Source of the DNA: Mastigias papua | Lineage: Eukaryota; Cnidaria; Scyphozoa; Rhizostomeae; Mastigiidae | Length of the DNA: 64,000 nt | Direction: 5' to 3' | Assembly: GCA_964019165.1 (NCBI GenBank) | Contig: OZ025270.1 | Location: 9,337,950 to 9,401,949, forward strand | Part shown: positions 13,184 to 63,067 of the stretch, piece after piece | How the letters are laid out: each line of letters opens with the position of its first letter | Numbering within the stretch: the stretch's first letter is position 1 | Program-made: the position numbers and the translations under genes | The notes under the pieces: model-generated | The model's database searches: none | Told to the model about the DNA's origin: nothing | Seen by the model: the letters and a program-made list of their open reading frames with translations, nothing else

Positions 13184-13338
13184 ACATCTCCTCGATTCGG
13201 TTTCATATGTGGTATACGTTTTTTTTAATATGGAACCGCCTTTTTAGGAGAGTACATGAAGAAGGCCGAGAAACTAAGGGAACGCGTACTACTAAAGAAA
13301 AATCCTTAAAGGAATTTTCAGATTTCGTGTATTTTTAT

Positions 13339-13770
13339 CTTAGTAAGCAATCCGAGAATTAGGAAGACAGTTGCCAATCATTCCAGTAACGCGAGAGGTT
13401 GTCTTCGGTTGCTCAACTCGTTGGTTTCGTTGGTTTATTAACATATATCACTGTTAATATTTATGTTCTATGAAATTATATTTATTGAAGCATATATACT
13501 TGTCCCTTCAGGGGACTCGGATTCAAAAAAGTATGCTGCAGGGGACCACCATATAAAATAATTTGATAAGTTTAGAAACCGCTTGGTCTTTGGCTTCCAG
13601 TCTCAACAAGTATATATGCTTCAATAAATATAATTTCATAGAACATAAATATTAACAGTGATATATGTTAATAAACCAACGAAACCAACGAGTTGAGCAA
13701 CCGAAGACAACCTCTCGCGTTACTGGAATGAATGGCAACTGTCTTCCTAATTCTCGGATTGCTTACTAAG
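13339..13770. mobile_element. Fold-back element with 164-bp near-perfect arms
   Basis: Left arm 13339-13502 and right arm 13608-13770 are reverse complements except for about one substitution and one indel. They are separated by a 105-bp unique spacer containing a small GTCCC-TTCA-GGGAC hairpin. Outer ends are CTTAGTAAGC / GCTTACTAAG. There is no coding capacity. The high arm identity implies a recent origin or arm-to-arm conversion. Confidence 0.85.
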
Positions 13771-16700
13771 AAGTAGGCCTTGAACTGTGTTTCTTATGAA
13801 AAGAACATGTGCAAGTTGATTACTCGCAGAGAAACTATTCTGCTAATCCATTGGCAGGCACTATCTACGACGTAAATCTTTTACCGTATATTAAAACATA
13901 TCTAATCTTGTAGAATCATAAGTTTACAAACATTGAGTTATAGACTTAGGCCTCATTCAAATCCATTTAGACCAGAAGTTCATAAAGACGGGAGGACAGT
14001 CATTGCCTAGATGGAACCTCACTTTAGGCAGGGCCTAGAAACAGTGATCTTGTGATCTTGACCGCTAATAGTGGTCTTGAAAATTTAAAAACTGGTTTTG
14101 AAAATTAAAATAAGCGATGCAGAAATAAGACGGTATTGCAGTGAAGAAATTTTCTCGTAGAATGAATACAAGACCATGAATTATAGTACATCAAAAGCAA
14201 TTTTGAAGGAAGTGTGTGCAGTTCTGGATAGCTTTCCTTCTGTCTACGCTTAAACTGCCTGCTAAATAGCGGTCTTGTCATTCTTCCATATTTTAGGCCC
14301 CGTTTAAAGGGTCCAATAATTTCTTTCGCACACGGTATCAAGCAATATCAACATATTAGAGTAAAATGCCAGACAACCACATTTAAAAGCAAGTCACTTA
14401 AAAACAGTGGTTTAGAAGTCAAATGATAGCCAAGGAGTTCTTTTTCTATTCGTATTTTTCCAAGAAACTATGAATTTGATACAGGCATCTATGTAAGAAG
14501 CTGAGAATGTGATCCAATAGAGAAGGTTTTTGATACTTTCAGCTTTATCAATTGACGATTCTTCGGCAACGAAAAAGGCACCTTGTTACCAGAAAGTATT
14601 TCATCTGCAATAATCTCAACAATCATCAAACTTTCTGTAATCAGGTCATACTTGTGTTACTCATATAGTCATTCGCTCCCAAAATATCTGCCGAGAGAAG
14701 GGGGCCTGTGTCCCTTCAAGTAGCAGCTATGACGCTGAATCCCCTGGCTCTCCCCTTCTTCAACACTACATAAAGTTATCATGGAGTAACAAAAGGGGAA
14801 CTTTAAATCCACACAATAGTTGGTTTATTATTCCCCACTATTAAGTAGGCTCAAATTGTTATGACAATTAATTTGAATCGTCTCTATACACTGCTTTTGT
14901 GTCAAATTATGTTTCATTTCCTATTTCTCGTCACTGTCAATAAATTTATGTATGGTGCTCTTGAACTACATAAAGTCAAGTAGCGAAACAAATGGGAGCA
15001 ATTCTATGTTGAATGTCCCACATCCAGTCCTGCCCACACCCCTTGGTTGTACTGCTCCTGTGCACCAATTCCCCACCCGTAAAAATTCCATGAAAGATCC
15101 CATGAGTAAAAATGACTGATTTATCACTAATTTTGACGAAAGAAACATTCTAAATGGAAAATAAACAACCCTATACCTAATCAAGATAAACATGGGTAAT
15201 CTACATTACCTGGAAAGTAGACAACTTGGTATGGCATATTAGCATTTCCGAATCAATCATATGCGTAGTTATATACATGAGTTTTTATACAAAAGTAGCA
15301 CTCGGCTACTCAAAAATTTACCGATGCTTAGTTCTGAATTTTTGAGACTTAAGAAAGCGGGAAAGTCATGTATTCTTAAAATTACAATATTCACCTAAGG
15401 TAATCACTCTTTTTACTTAATTTGAGTCGACTTCTTGTGTTGATCTATTGTTACGCAAACTCAAACAGTCTTGCCAAGAAAGTATTGCAAGAGTTTCAGT
15501 ACTTATAGACGAGCAAGTGAAGCAAGGAAAGTTTCAGTACGACGCCAAAGAACCTTCTCATAAAAGGACAAGTATAACTGAAGCTTTGTACAGCATAACA
15601 GAAACTAAGAGAGGAGAGTCCTTTGGGATGAATTAAATGAATTGCCAACAGGGGTCTTGAAATCTCTTTCAAGAAGAAAGTTGCATAGTAAAGCGATAAA
15701 GTTGAGTTGAATCAGTATTGATAATTTTATAGAAGGCCGCACTTCCAGAAAAATTGTACTAATATTAACTTTAATTAACTAAGAGTCAATACTTAACTTA
15801 GTTTACAAAAAATCTTCAAAATACTAATGATGATGGGAGAATTGAAAACAATATAGTCTCTGCAAGCTCATTGTAACTCCATCAACTCTGACGATTTGGT
15901 AATCCGAGGCTTTTCGATAAGAAAAGCACGAAATGCTTGGCTTTGAAACACTATAAAGTTCTTACGGCGAATGTCTGTTTTCTTGATTCTTTGTTGTGGT
16001 AATCTCACAAGAGGTTAACTACCCACAACAAAGTAAATGATTAGAATTTGTTCATTAATAATTAAGGATGTTCACGACCATGATAAGGAATTTAAATTAA
16101 GCAATGAAAATTTGCGACCAACTGCCTCTTTGACCTAACACTTCATGGCTGTTTGTTGCTGATTGACTGTTTATCGCAGGGTATATGAGCATCATTATAT
16201 TCCTATGGCCTAGGGGCTATTATTCCAGCAAATAACAGGATTCCAATTCTGCTCGAAGTAGTGGTAAGATTTTGGAGCGTTTTGCATAATGATTCCTCAT
16301 TTTCATGCAGCACTGAAAGGCCGCTCAGCCTCAATTTTATCCCCCTGGCCAAACAATAATAACGAGGTTGACAAGGTTGAGTCATGCTAGATAATCAGCA
16401 TTTTCATAGCAGATTCAGCAACCTTGTTAGCCACGCCTTAAATCCAACAATATTAACACTATCTCATCATCAAGGAGAAGGGCAGGTTTTACCTATATTA
16501 CAGACAATTTTAGGCCTCAGAGAGAGAGAGAGAGAGCAAGAAATAATCTTCGTTTCTCTAAGATTTGTCTCTAAAGCATTTGACATTAATCAGGTAGATT
16601 TGCCTCGTTGTGTGCACTAAAATTCTATTTATACTACGAGATTTAACTCGGGTAAAAAACCCGGATTGACTCTTTTGCAATGCAAATGCAACTAACGTGT

Positions 16701-18106
16701 GTTGGCCCCGGGTTAACGGAACCCACATGCAATAGGTGGGTTAATTTGACTAAGGAAAGCAGCTTTTGAATTGCATAAAGTTAAACTGGGCTACACTTTG
16801 TAGTGGAAACAGGGCTTAAGTCTCATATAAGAAAAATCAATGCATGGCCAATGGGGAGGTCACTTCACTTTGTAGGGAGAGAGAGGGCTGGGTGGTCTTG
16901 TGACTTAACTCAGATTATCTCTACATGTCGTATCTATGCCATTTTCATTATATTACATGGGATACTGCTTCATAAGAGACTGTTTTGGAGCTAAGTTTCT
17001 TAACTCTCAGAGGATTTGTCCCATCAACTCTATCACTTTCATATAACCAGTATTCTCTCATTGGTATATCTATAGTCTAGTGGTGCTGTGACTGTGATAT
17101 ATTCGAATAAAACTATTGTCAAATTATTTCCCGACACGATTGACTGGAAAAGCTAAGAAATCATCAATATAGCTACGCGCGACAAGTAGCTACTTCAAAT
17201 GGAACAGATTCAATATAATTGTTGGAATCCAAATGTAACTAAATTTTACTTTCAACCGAATGGCACTTCAATGCTTTATATTCATTTAATATACAAGGCT
17301 AAAGGCATAGATGAGAGGCACTTAATACAAGGGAAGTGTCAATATAAGTAAGTACAGAGAAAGCGCGATACGCCGGTAAAAGTTATTCAAAGTGAATTCT
17401 GATGCCAATGTCGTTGGACTATCCAGTTCCTTAATGGCCACCGGAAGTTTCAAGTGCTTCCCTTTCAAGGGTATCATGCTCCCTAGCAATAAGGTCCTCT
17501 GTAGCAGTACCAAATGTCTTCTACGGGGTAGACGAGGCAAGAGTTTCTTAAATGTTTAAGAAGAAACTATGGCCAAATGGTGATCTTGAGTCAAATTTGG
17601 CCAGATGTTCGATGAAGCTGACAGATTTCTGTATAAAGTATAGGCTATATGAAGAGGCTCAGTACTTACCATAGCTCTAAATGCTACAATTTTTCTTCTC
17701 GATCGATATAGTTACTCCTCTTTGAAAGTATACCCGTTCGCAGGCCAGATGGCTGCAATTAACGTCACAGCTCCTATTCTTATCCCCTTAGATTCAAGCC
17801 TTGAAACATGTGGAAATTACGACCACAACTGACTTTGTGGCTTGTGAAACGGTCAGATTCAACGGAATTAACCAAAGAAAACTGCGCTGCTGACAACGGT
17901 CTATCGAGCGTGTTGACGAAACCACCGCACGCGGCATCGAATAGCGAGTATTAACATCTGCCCAACAGCCGCACCGAAGTATCTTTAAAGTAGGGTGATA
18001 AATTTTTCAATATCTTATAGTTTATTCATACTGAAGCTCAACAAATAGGGTTGATGAAAAATTGGGTACACTTATTGACTGCCAAGCAACGAGCCTTATG
18101 GAGCGA
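13771..18106. other. Gene-free stretch
   Basis: Scattered short open frames only; none has recognisable protein character or exon-like splice sites. A short plus-strand frame at 15448-15636 has plausible amino-acid composition but no family match and no support. Confidence 0.35.
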
Positions 18107-18480
18107 GGAGCACGTACAGTAGCGGAAGCAGTTCAGAAATAAATAAAAGGTATTGTATTTATAGAGTAAATATCTTTTCTTAGAGTGCAACCAACTTACC
18201 TTCGCTCATTTCACATTGTGTAGATAAAAAATAAACTTTGGCAAAAGTCCTCCTATATGTATCAAAACCAGCAAATAGTGAACGGATAGAAACTTGAAAG
18301 GATAGAAAAGATAGAAGGACGAAATTAAGATTGAAGTGAAGCCTGCCAATGACAGCGAATGTGACCTGTAAGATAACGACGATTTAATGAAAACGATGAC
18401 ACACAGACGAGTAATGAAGATCTTGTACTTGATGACTAAAAATGTTGAAAATGAAAACTGCTAAGAGTGCGCATTAAGTG
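18107..18480 (-). repeat. Unclassified dispersed repeat, copy 1
   Basis: It shares the block ACAGTAG(C/T)GG(A/C)A, then CAGTTCAGAAATAA, with 28674-28714. At a similar spacing it also shares a longer diverged block (18390-18450 against 28805-28890; for example TTCATTACT/TTCACTACT and CATCAAG on the minus strand). The second copy keeps an open minus frame while this one does not. Confidence 0.4.
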
Positions 18481-20550
18481 TTTTGTCCCTTTTCCGATAG
18501 CTTGTTGTTTTGAACGGCGTAAAATTCGACTTAAAGTGGCAGTAGACTAAATTTCGTCTCTGGCGTTGTAAGGGCCGTCATTAAATTAGGAACGGCGTAA
18601 AAAGGGCCAATAAGGTAAATTAAGGGACTGGGCTCGAAGGATATTGAAGAAGGAGCAGCACATGCCCTCTCACAAGCTAAAATTTAGATCAAATCCGAGG
18701 GTGGATTGTTCCACACAGGTGCTTTATTGGTTATGCTTACACAATAATTTAGGTTGTGCACGTTTTATTCTGATATATTTGATGATGTTCGGACCTTTAT
18801 TTCTGACTGAAGATGGACCAAGATTGGGTCGAAATGTCCCTTGAAAGTGTCTATAGGATTGAGTCAAATTGCTGTAACTGGATTGAGTCAAATTGTTTGG
18901 AATTGTCGCATAATATGGAATTGTCGAATCTTTCGATCTAAAAAAGAAAAGCTACGTGTTATCTTTTTTGTCGTCGTACTTATATTCAAATTTATACAGA
19001 AGCTGCGCTTCCCATCAGCCATTTTATTCTGTGACGCAAACGCATACCTAAAAATATTATGAAAAGCTCTACCGTGTCCCACTAGCTCTAATGTCTCAAG
19101 CCCCTTTTAGAAATAAACAGCTGGTGTGGGGCACGGGGGAAATGAAAAACACGGTGCCTCTGATGTCATCACGACATTCGAAATCTAGTTCAGTCGCAGG
19201 AGTTCTTTATGCTATCTCAGCCTATTGCTTTGGCATTTGTTGCTTAATGCTAATCTGCCTCGTGGAAAACTTCATAAGATACTACCATTCACTTCATTAT
19301 CTCTATTCACCTTGCGCAATCCACGTTCTGTGTTTAAACAGTAATAAAAAGCGGAATGGCAAGATACAAGATATTGCATATATCCTAAAGAGCCTTCGAC
19401 ACATAATGCCACTTCGTGGGAAATAGCCATCACTCCAAGCGTCATTGGTATCCAAGGTTTCATACACACGTAATGGAAAAACCATTGGTTGAAAGATGAG
19501 ATGATTTAGAAATGCACAAACAACAAGTACGAGTATGGCGCAATTACTCTACATAGATTTCCATATACTGAGCAGTGGCGTGTGGGAGATGACTTATGGA
19601 GGGGGGGGGCGGTGAAGGCAACAATTTTCAAACAATATTCTTTACAATTTCTCAAAAAGAGCGATTTTAGTGCAAATATTTCCGTAAAAGCAACAAAGTT
19701 ACAATTTTCCAACATACTAGCCCCATGCCTCCCTGAGCAACTGCTCCTCTGATTCTGAGGATGCATAACAGAGTTGCCCAATTTACTCAAAAATTAATGG
19801 TAAATTCCGGTTTAAGTCCTTTAGTATTTTTAAAAACGGCTAAGAATGACAAACTAACGTAAAAATTCTAAAAGAAATTCAGATTGATTTTTACATAGAA
19901 CAATGAAATCAATAGTGTGACTCTAAGCCGAATTTTAATGACCACCAAGCCAAAATTCATCACATCAGATCATATCATGTAGCTAAAGCAGATGTTCTGG
20001 TTATAAACTAAAGTTATGCTAGACCAATGGCCAGATCATACAATCCAGGTTCTGAATTTGAACAACATAGTCGAAAGTGATATGGAAGTACTTTCAATAA
20101 AACAGAAATCAAATCGTGGCAAAAGAACACGAGGAAGCCGCAATGGGAATCTGCTAAGTCTGCATAACACGTAACCATTTCATCAAATATCAGAGTAAAA
20201 TGATATTAGATTCCCGTATCGCTTTTCACTTTATCGGATTTCAAGTATGAGGTTTTTATTCAGTAACATCTTTACCTCTTTCCGACATTCCATTTATCAT
20301 GTATTCTACAACCTTTCACCAGCCTTTCACATTGACAACGTTTCTGCCACTATACTCCCACCATAAAACCCAAGGAAACAAGCGGCTAGCCCAGAATTCA
20401 ACGATAGATCCGTAGTAGGTCTAACAGAATATCGTTGTAAAGAGTGAGAGGCTAAAAAAAGTTATTAATTGATTCCAGAAACCTACTCCGAACAAAAACA
20501 CATCCCAGTAAAAAACGATAAATAGTCAACTACCTTCAATTAGTAGGAAC
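18481..20550. other. Gene-free stretch with possible MITE
   Basis: A possible short element at about 19569-19750 has GAGCAGT-GC-type inverted ends around a G-run and a CTCCCTGAGCAACTGCTC end. A 16-bp unit GGATTGAGTCAAATTG occurs twice near 18855-18892. No gene is seen. Confidence 0.35.
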
Positions 20551-20787
20551 ATAGGTGTAGGAGGCGAGGGGGGAGCTGGGGGGCTGCATATCTCCCAGCT
20601 GGGCAGAAGTCCAGTCCATTCGGGCAATTTCTTAAGAGGAAGATATAATTTTTACGGAAAATAGCTTCAGTTCTTTACGCCTATACAACACTAGACATGG
20701 GAAACTGTCTGAAATCCTGACCCCTTTCTTGTTCACTGGAACTGATAGTTTGCAGTCCCCCCTAAATTTTAAGCCTCCTACGCCCAT
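20551..20787. mobile_element. MITE with AT(A/G)GG(T/C)GTAGGAGGC ends
   Basis: A 237-bp element. The left end ATAGGTGTAGGAGGC (20551-20565) matches the reverse complement of the right end GCCTCCTACGCCCAT (20773-20787) at 13 of 15 positions. G-rich and C-rich inner flanks follow the ends. There is no coding capacity. Confidence 0.6.
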
Positions 20788-21242
20788 GAATAGGAGCAAG
20801 TGTGCAATACAACAATGACATTTACAAATTGATCATCAGAATATTACAAATCCAATGAACATTCTAGCGCGTGCATCTTTGCCTTCATCAGTTGTACAGT
20901 GTTAGGAGCTACAGATAATGTGCAATATTTCGTTATATTATCTGGAGACGGCATAACTTAGCTTTATCCACTATACCTTCTAACATGGCCTGGCAAATAC
21001 AAATATATCTGGTCCAAATGAGCATGCATTGATCGAACAAGAGTGAAGAAGAATATTCTCTTCTGCACCCTGACACAAAATAAGAATCTCTCCTGACTCT
21101 AAAACATATATCAAAATACCCAGATCTTTTTCCATCTAGACTGCCTATTCTGTGGACTCCTCAAAAAAGTAAGAACCGTTTGATTTATGAGTCCCATAAA
21201 ATTTCAACGTTTTACAAGCCTTTCTGACTACGCGTCCCGTCT

Positions 21243-24200
21243 TCAAGGTGCCGTTATCATATCTGTACCAATGAGTTTTTCTTGCATTAAACGGCCATAA
21301 CCACCTCTACCTGCGTCAAACTCTTTTCTGTATTCATCACGAACCTAAAGAAAGCAAAAAATAACAATAAACCTCAAAAGCATACCCAGAAACAGTGTTG
21401 ATAAGAATACAAGTGTAGTAACAGTTGCTGTGGGTTTTTGTTTGGTTTTGATTCCTACTTCCTACTTCCACCTTAAAGTCAAAGTCAAGGTCCTTCCCGC
21501 GCCAATGACAAATACGGCGGCGTCAATTCCTGTAGCCCTAGGCCACGTCTGTTGATGCAGTCAAAGCGACGGTAGGGGACTATATCACTGGTATCTACGC
21601 GTAAAGAAAGCCTAATCAGTGTATTTTCAGGAAATTGCGAATCCAATTCAAGTATTTAATGTGCCTTTAGCACACTAACCACGCTAACTAAAATATCGTG
21701 GAAGAGCGCCTTTCACTGAAGCACAAGTGGGTGGAACAGATTTCAGCCATAAGTTACAATGACAAAACTTTAAAATTCCAAGAAAAGAACCAAATCATGG
21801 ACATCACGTAACAGTGAAAGGGAGGAGATGTATCATTTTTGTGACAAAACGTCATAAACTTTTGGGGGTAGGGGGTGCCAGGCTACCTCACTTACGTAAC
21901 CCTAATAAATGTCTGGAATATTTCTACTCGTCGTTCAAAAAGTGCGAACTACAGCGTTTCGACAATTAGAGTTATTATGTAAAATGGTTGTGAAAGAGAT
22001 GGAGTGGATTTCGATTGATAACTGTGATTGATGTCCAGGCATATGAACTTGCAAATATCCTTTGCACTCACCGTAAAGTTTGAAAACCATATCTTGATGG
22101 CAATGTTCATTAGGAAAGATGGAAGACTAATTCCTTCTTTTTTCAATAAGTAATAAACTTTTGAAATTCCAATATTTACAGATGACAATAATTTCCTTTA
22201 CTTAATTTGTATACATTTCTTGTAGCAAAGTGTCTTTTCTGTATAGTGCCTGTCTGTCTGATTAACATAGTAGTTACTGCCATAGGTGGGAAGGACATTT
22301 TATCAGCGAGTTCCATCTACGACAGCCATTTATAATAATTATATAATGCAATTTCAACGAAAAAATAAAATACACAAGCAAAAACTAATATCAACCAGGC
22401 GTCTCAAAAATGAGATTCTCGCACCATAAAACACCTTAAAGCAGGTGCTAGCTCTAAAAAAGTAACATAGGTGTGTGACCAACCTATGAGATATCATGAA
22501 AGTAATAATGATGGGCCAGGTGCAGATAGGAGTACTCCTTTACAAGGTACCCGATAAAGTAATCACAAATAAAGACAGCAATGAAAAATAACACAAAATT
22601 GCTGCCACTGTGCATTTGTTCATTTTATATTAGAAAGCCTTCTCGTATTTCTCATCAAAGAAAGTGTCGCTTAAAGGATTTGTCGATTACAAACAACAGT
22701 ATGCTTTGGACCTCCAAATAGAAGCAAGTCTCACAAAGGTATATTATCTGAATTTAGAGTTAAACTAGGAATATCAGAGAGCCTACCAAAGAGATTTTAA
22801 CGCATCGATTAAAACTGGGGGCAGTGCAGGGAACAGTGCTCATTGTCTTCTTTGTCAATGCTACAAACGCAGAAGGGAGTCAGACTATCGAAATGCTCAT
22901 TTAGCATACTAAACTTTAAATGCAACATTGTGAGGTATCTCACACCCTCAATATAACAAATATTGTGAGTGGATTTTTACTGAGGTCCAATGATTCCTAA
23001 TAATTTGCTTTTGAACTGAGAAAGGGTTACTGAATTTTTTGTTTCCTCCCCTAGCAAGTTCAATTCGGACAAAGTGGTAGAGAAACAAGTGTTTGAAAAG
23101 TGATTGGTCCTAGCAGCGTGTACTGCATAATCAAGGACATTCCTGAGACTGTCACTAATCTGGCATTCAAGGGGGAGTTCATCAAACAAATAGCCCGGTG
23201 ATCGAGATTTCACTAATTTGAAGAAGTGACATAACCTTCTATACCATCTCTAGTGTTACAGACATTCCCATGCTAATTCCTCATAAAGCCTCTGCCTACC
23301 TGTACCCCCCCCCCAAGCACCAGTGACTAATTCCTTCACATAGTCAATGATACTTAAAGCTGACAATCAAACACCATAGCAATTTGAGCAAAATACAGTG
23401 TGAGTAACTTTTGAGGAAATCATTTCTTCCAAGATGTGCAGGATAGATTATAGTTTACTACCAAATTAAAAAATGTTGTTATATGCACAGCATTGAATTT
23501 TAGTATACTCTGGTATAATTTATCACAATAATTATTGCTTTATTGCTAACTGTATTATTGTTTCATATTATATCATACTAATTTGTTCTATGTTAAGCTA
23601 TATTACATTACCTCTTGCTCTATTATATAATATCACACTTTAAGACTGGAATAGAAGCTAACAGACTTGTCTCATGTGGGGGTTGGATCTCTTGCAATAA
23701 TGTTACTTAACAATAAGGGGTATCAATTCCAGTACGACAAGCCATTACATGGGGGAGGGGGTAGGGGGTCAAAATGACAGATTTTTTTATTATGTACCTA
23801 TCAAGAAATCAATTTTCATAGGTGATATACTGTTCAGGTGATAATTTTTTCACAAATAGGCTTACAATGATATAAATATACATGAAAAGTCTGTTGGTAC
23901 TACAGAACTGCACTATAGCATGAAAAAGCGGAACCATTCTTTTAGCATACTGAAAGCTTTTTTCGTCCGACACTCGTCAGAGTATGAAATGTCGGATAGT
24001 GACCAAAAGGTGAACCGAAATATATAGCCAGATGCAGGTAAATGTGATATGAGGAATAATGCGTCTATTTGGCCCTATGATTGGCCAATTAGCACCTATT
24101 CACCATTGTTTACTTGAAGAGTCCAAGTGAGAAAATGAACTCCTTTTGTTTACACAAGACTGGGTTTTGAGTCTTAATGTAAACTGATTCCAATGTTTTG

Positions 24201-25170
24201 GACATAGCTCAACCATAAATAAAACTTTGCCTTACAAATGATCCAGGAAGTTTTTGTTCTATGCAAAGTGGCATATATGCCACCACATGGTGTCCTATCT
24301 GTAGTTACTAGCAGCATTCATTGTTATATAGCAAATTTCAATGAAATCTGTAAAGTTATGCCTCCCATGCATAAGACAAAGTGATCATTTGTAGAATGTA
24401 ACAAGAAGACAAATCCATGCATCATTACATCAACATATTATATTATTACCTGTCCTCCACTTCTACCTCTTCCATATTGTCTACCTTCTTCAAAACCTGC
24501 ATCCCAATCTACCCTTATAACTCTATCATCCAATCTTGTCCCATTGATGTAACGAACACAGGCTTCTGCATCTTCACGAGTATAGTATTCAACAAAACAA
24601 AATCCACATGGTGTTTTCTTTACTCGATCTAAACCCATTATAACACGTTTAATGTCCCCAGCTCGCACGAATAACTCATAAATCTGTTCTTCAGTAGTAA
24701 AGAACGACAGATTACCAAGATATAATGTTGTACTGTCTTCAAGTTTCTTTTCAAGGTCTGCTCTGCTACCCTATAAAAATGTCAAAAAATATTTGATGGC
24801 CGGCAAAATGGCATAATTTTTGAGATTTGACTTACATCTTCTAAGTCAAAACAAGAACAGATTTCTTAGTAAGTATTTGGAATAGTGCTCACTTTAGCAA
24901 TTTTGCAATAACTTTAAAAAGTATAGGCTATATACAGTCTCCAGTTTCCTGTCCTTCTGAATCATGATGGTCCTCGTTTTGCATGATTATAGGACTATCT
25001 TCAAAAGAGAACCAGGTCTATCATTCAAGTCTCTTCTTGAATTTCAGGGTAGAGATATAACAGTACTATAGTAATCTAGCATCTAGTATATGCATGTAAG
25101 CATAGAAATTATGATCAACAAAAGGACTTACTTTAAAGTGCTGGTCACGATAAGCGCTGAGGCCCGCCAT
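21243..25170 (-). CDS. NCBP2: Nuclear cap-binding protein subunit 2 (CBP20), complete
   Basis: CBP20 binds the m7G cap of RNA polymerase II transcripts with CBP80 in the nucleus and acts in splicing, export and 3' processing. Three exons: 25170-25132 (13 codons, [13 protein letters not shown]), 24770-24450 (107 codons) and 21344-21243 (33 codons plus TGA). Donors are GTAAGT and GTAATA, acceptors TATAG and TTTAG, all phase 0, giving 153 residues (human 156). The RRM has LYLGNLSF (RNP2) and GFCFVEYY (RNP1). Cap-binding positions are kept: Y7 and Y30 (human Y20, Y43), F70 and F72 (F83, F85), R99, W102 and D103 (R112, W115, D116), R110 and R114. The [14 protein letters not shown] tail spans the exon 2/3 junction. 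The N-terminus is about 13 residues shorter than in human. The gene is head to head with PSMD1, and intron 2 (3.1 kb) carries a LINE remnant and a ribozyme-bearing repeat. Confidence 0.95.
22977..23213 (-). mobile_element. LINE ORF2 C-terminal remnant in NCBP2 intron 2
   Basis: The minus frame reads [11 protein letters not shown] ... [11 protein letters not shown] before a stop. This resembles the end of non-LTR retrotransposon ORF2 proteins (RTN-H, short spacer, SL-QFKSKL). The usual WNSLP-type motif is not intact and no upstream RT region is visible, so the copy is 5' truncated and decayed. Confidence 0.45.
23884..24036 (-). mobile_element. Hammerhead-bearing dispersed repeat, copy A
   Basis: It shares with 35231-35341 and 45883-46194 a block running from GAAAAAGCGG to GGTGAACCGAAAT. 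With the third it also shares the outer sequence AAAAGTCTGTTGGTACTACAG. It is read on the minus strand because the ribozyme core lies on that strand. No coding capacity; it resembles a small non-autonomous ribozyme element. Confidence 0.6.
23946..23986 (-). ncRNA. Hammerhead ribozyme-like motif A (type I)
   Basis: On the minus strand, in order: CATACT (stem I 5' side), CTGACGA (core), GTGTCGGAC (stem II), GAAA (core), AAAGCTTTC and AGTATG (stem I 3' side). The two stem I strands are perfectly complementary (6 bp). A-AA/UUU can form a 3-bp stem III with an AGC loop, leaving C17 before the predicted cleavage. Stem II is weak: two clear pairs (G-C, U-A) and a 5-nt loop. All core bases of the hammerhead consensus are present. 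Activity is inferred, not shown. Confidence 0.58.
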
Positions 25171-25340
25171 TGTTAAATTTCCTTTACAAAGTTTGCCTCG
25201 AAGTGGCTAGCCTCGCAACTTTATATGAATTAAAATATTAACGCATGCGTATTTTATTACATTAGGCCATTCTTTTTTGGCTCTGAGTATAAGGGAGAAA
25301 GTGACAACATATTCAGTGGATTTTGAAGACTTGTTGGAGA
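25171..25340. promoter_or_regulatory. Putative bidirectional promoter, NCBP2 / PSMD1
   Basis: Only 170 bp separate the NCBP2 start codon (minus) from the PSMD1 start codon (plus). Both 5' UTRs and core promoters must fit here unless upstream non-coding exons exist. There is no clear TATA box placed for either gene, as is usual for housekeeping promoters. A single ATTAAAATATTAA-like AT block lies near 25228. Transcription start sites are not inferable. Confidence 0.6.

Positions 25341-63067
<37,727 letters not shown>

Noticed and set aside
15448..15636. 62-codon plus-strand open frame of normal composition
   Set aside because: No recognisable family, no flanking exons and no splice context.
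20881..20910. Isolated CTTCATCAG word resembling a hammerhead core on the minus strand
   Set aside because: No GAAA partner at the required distance and no stem I or II pairing.
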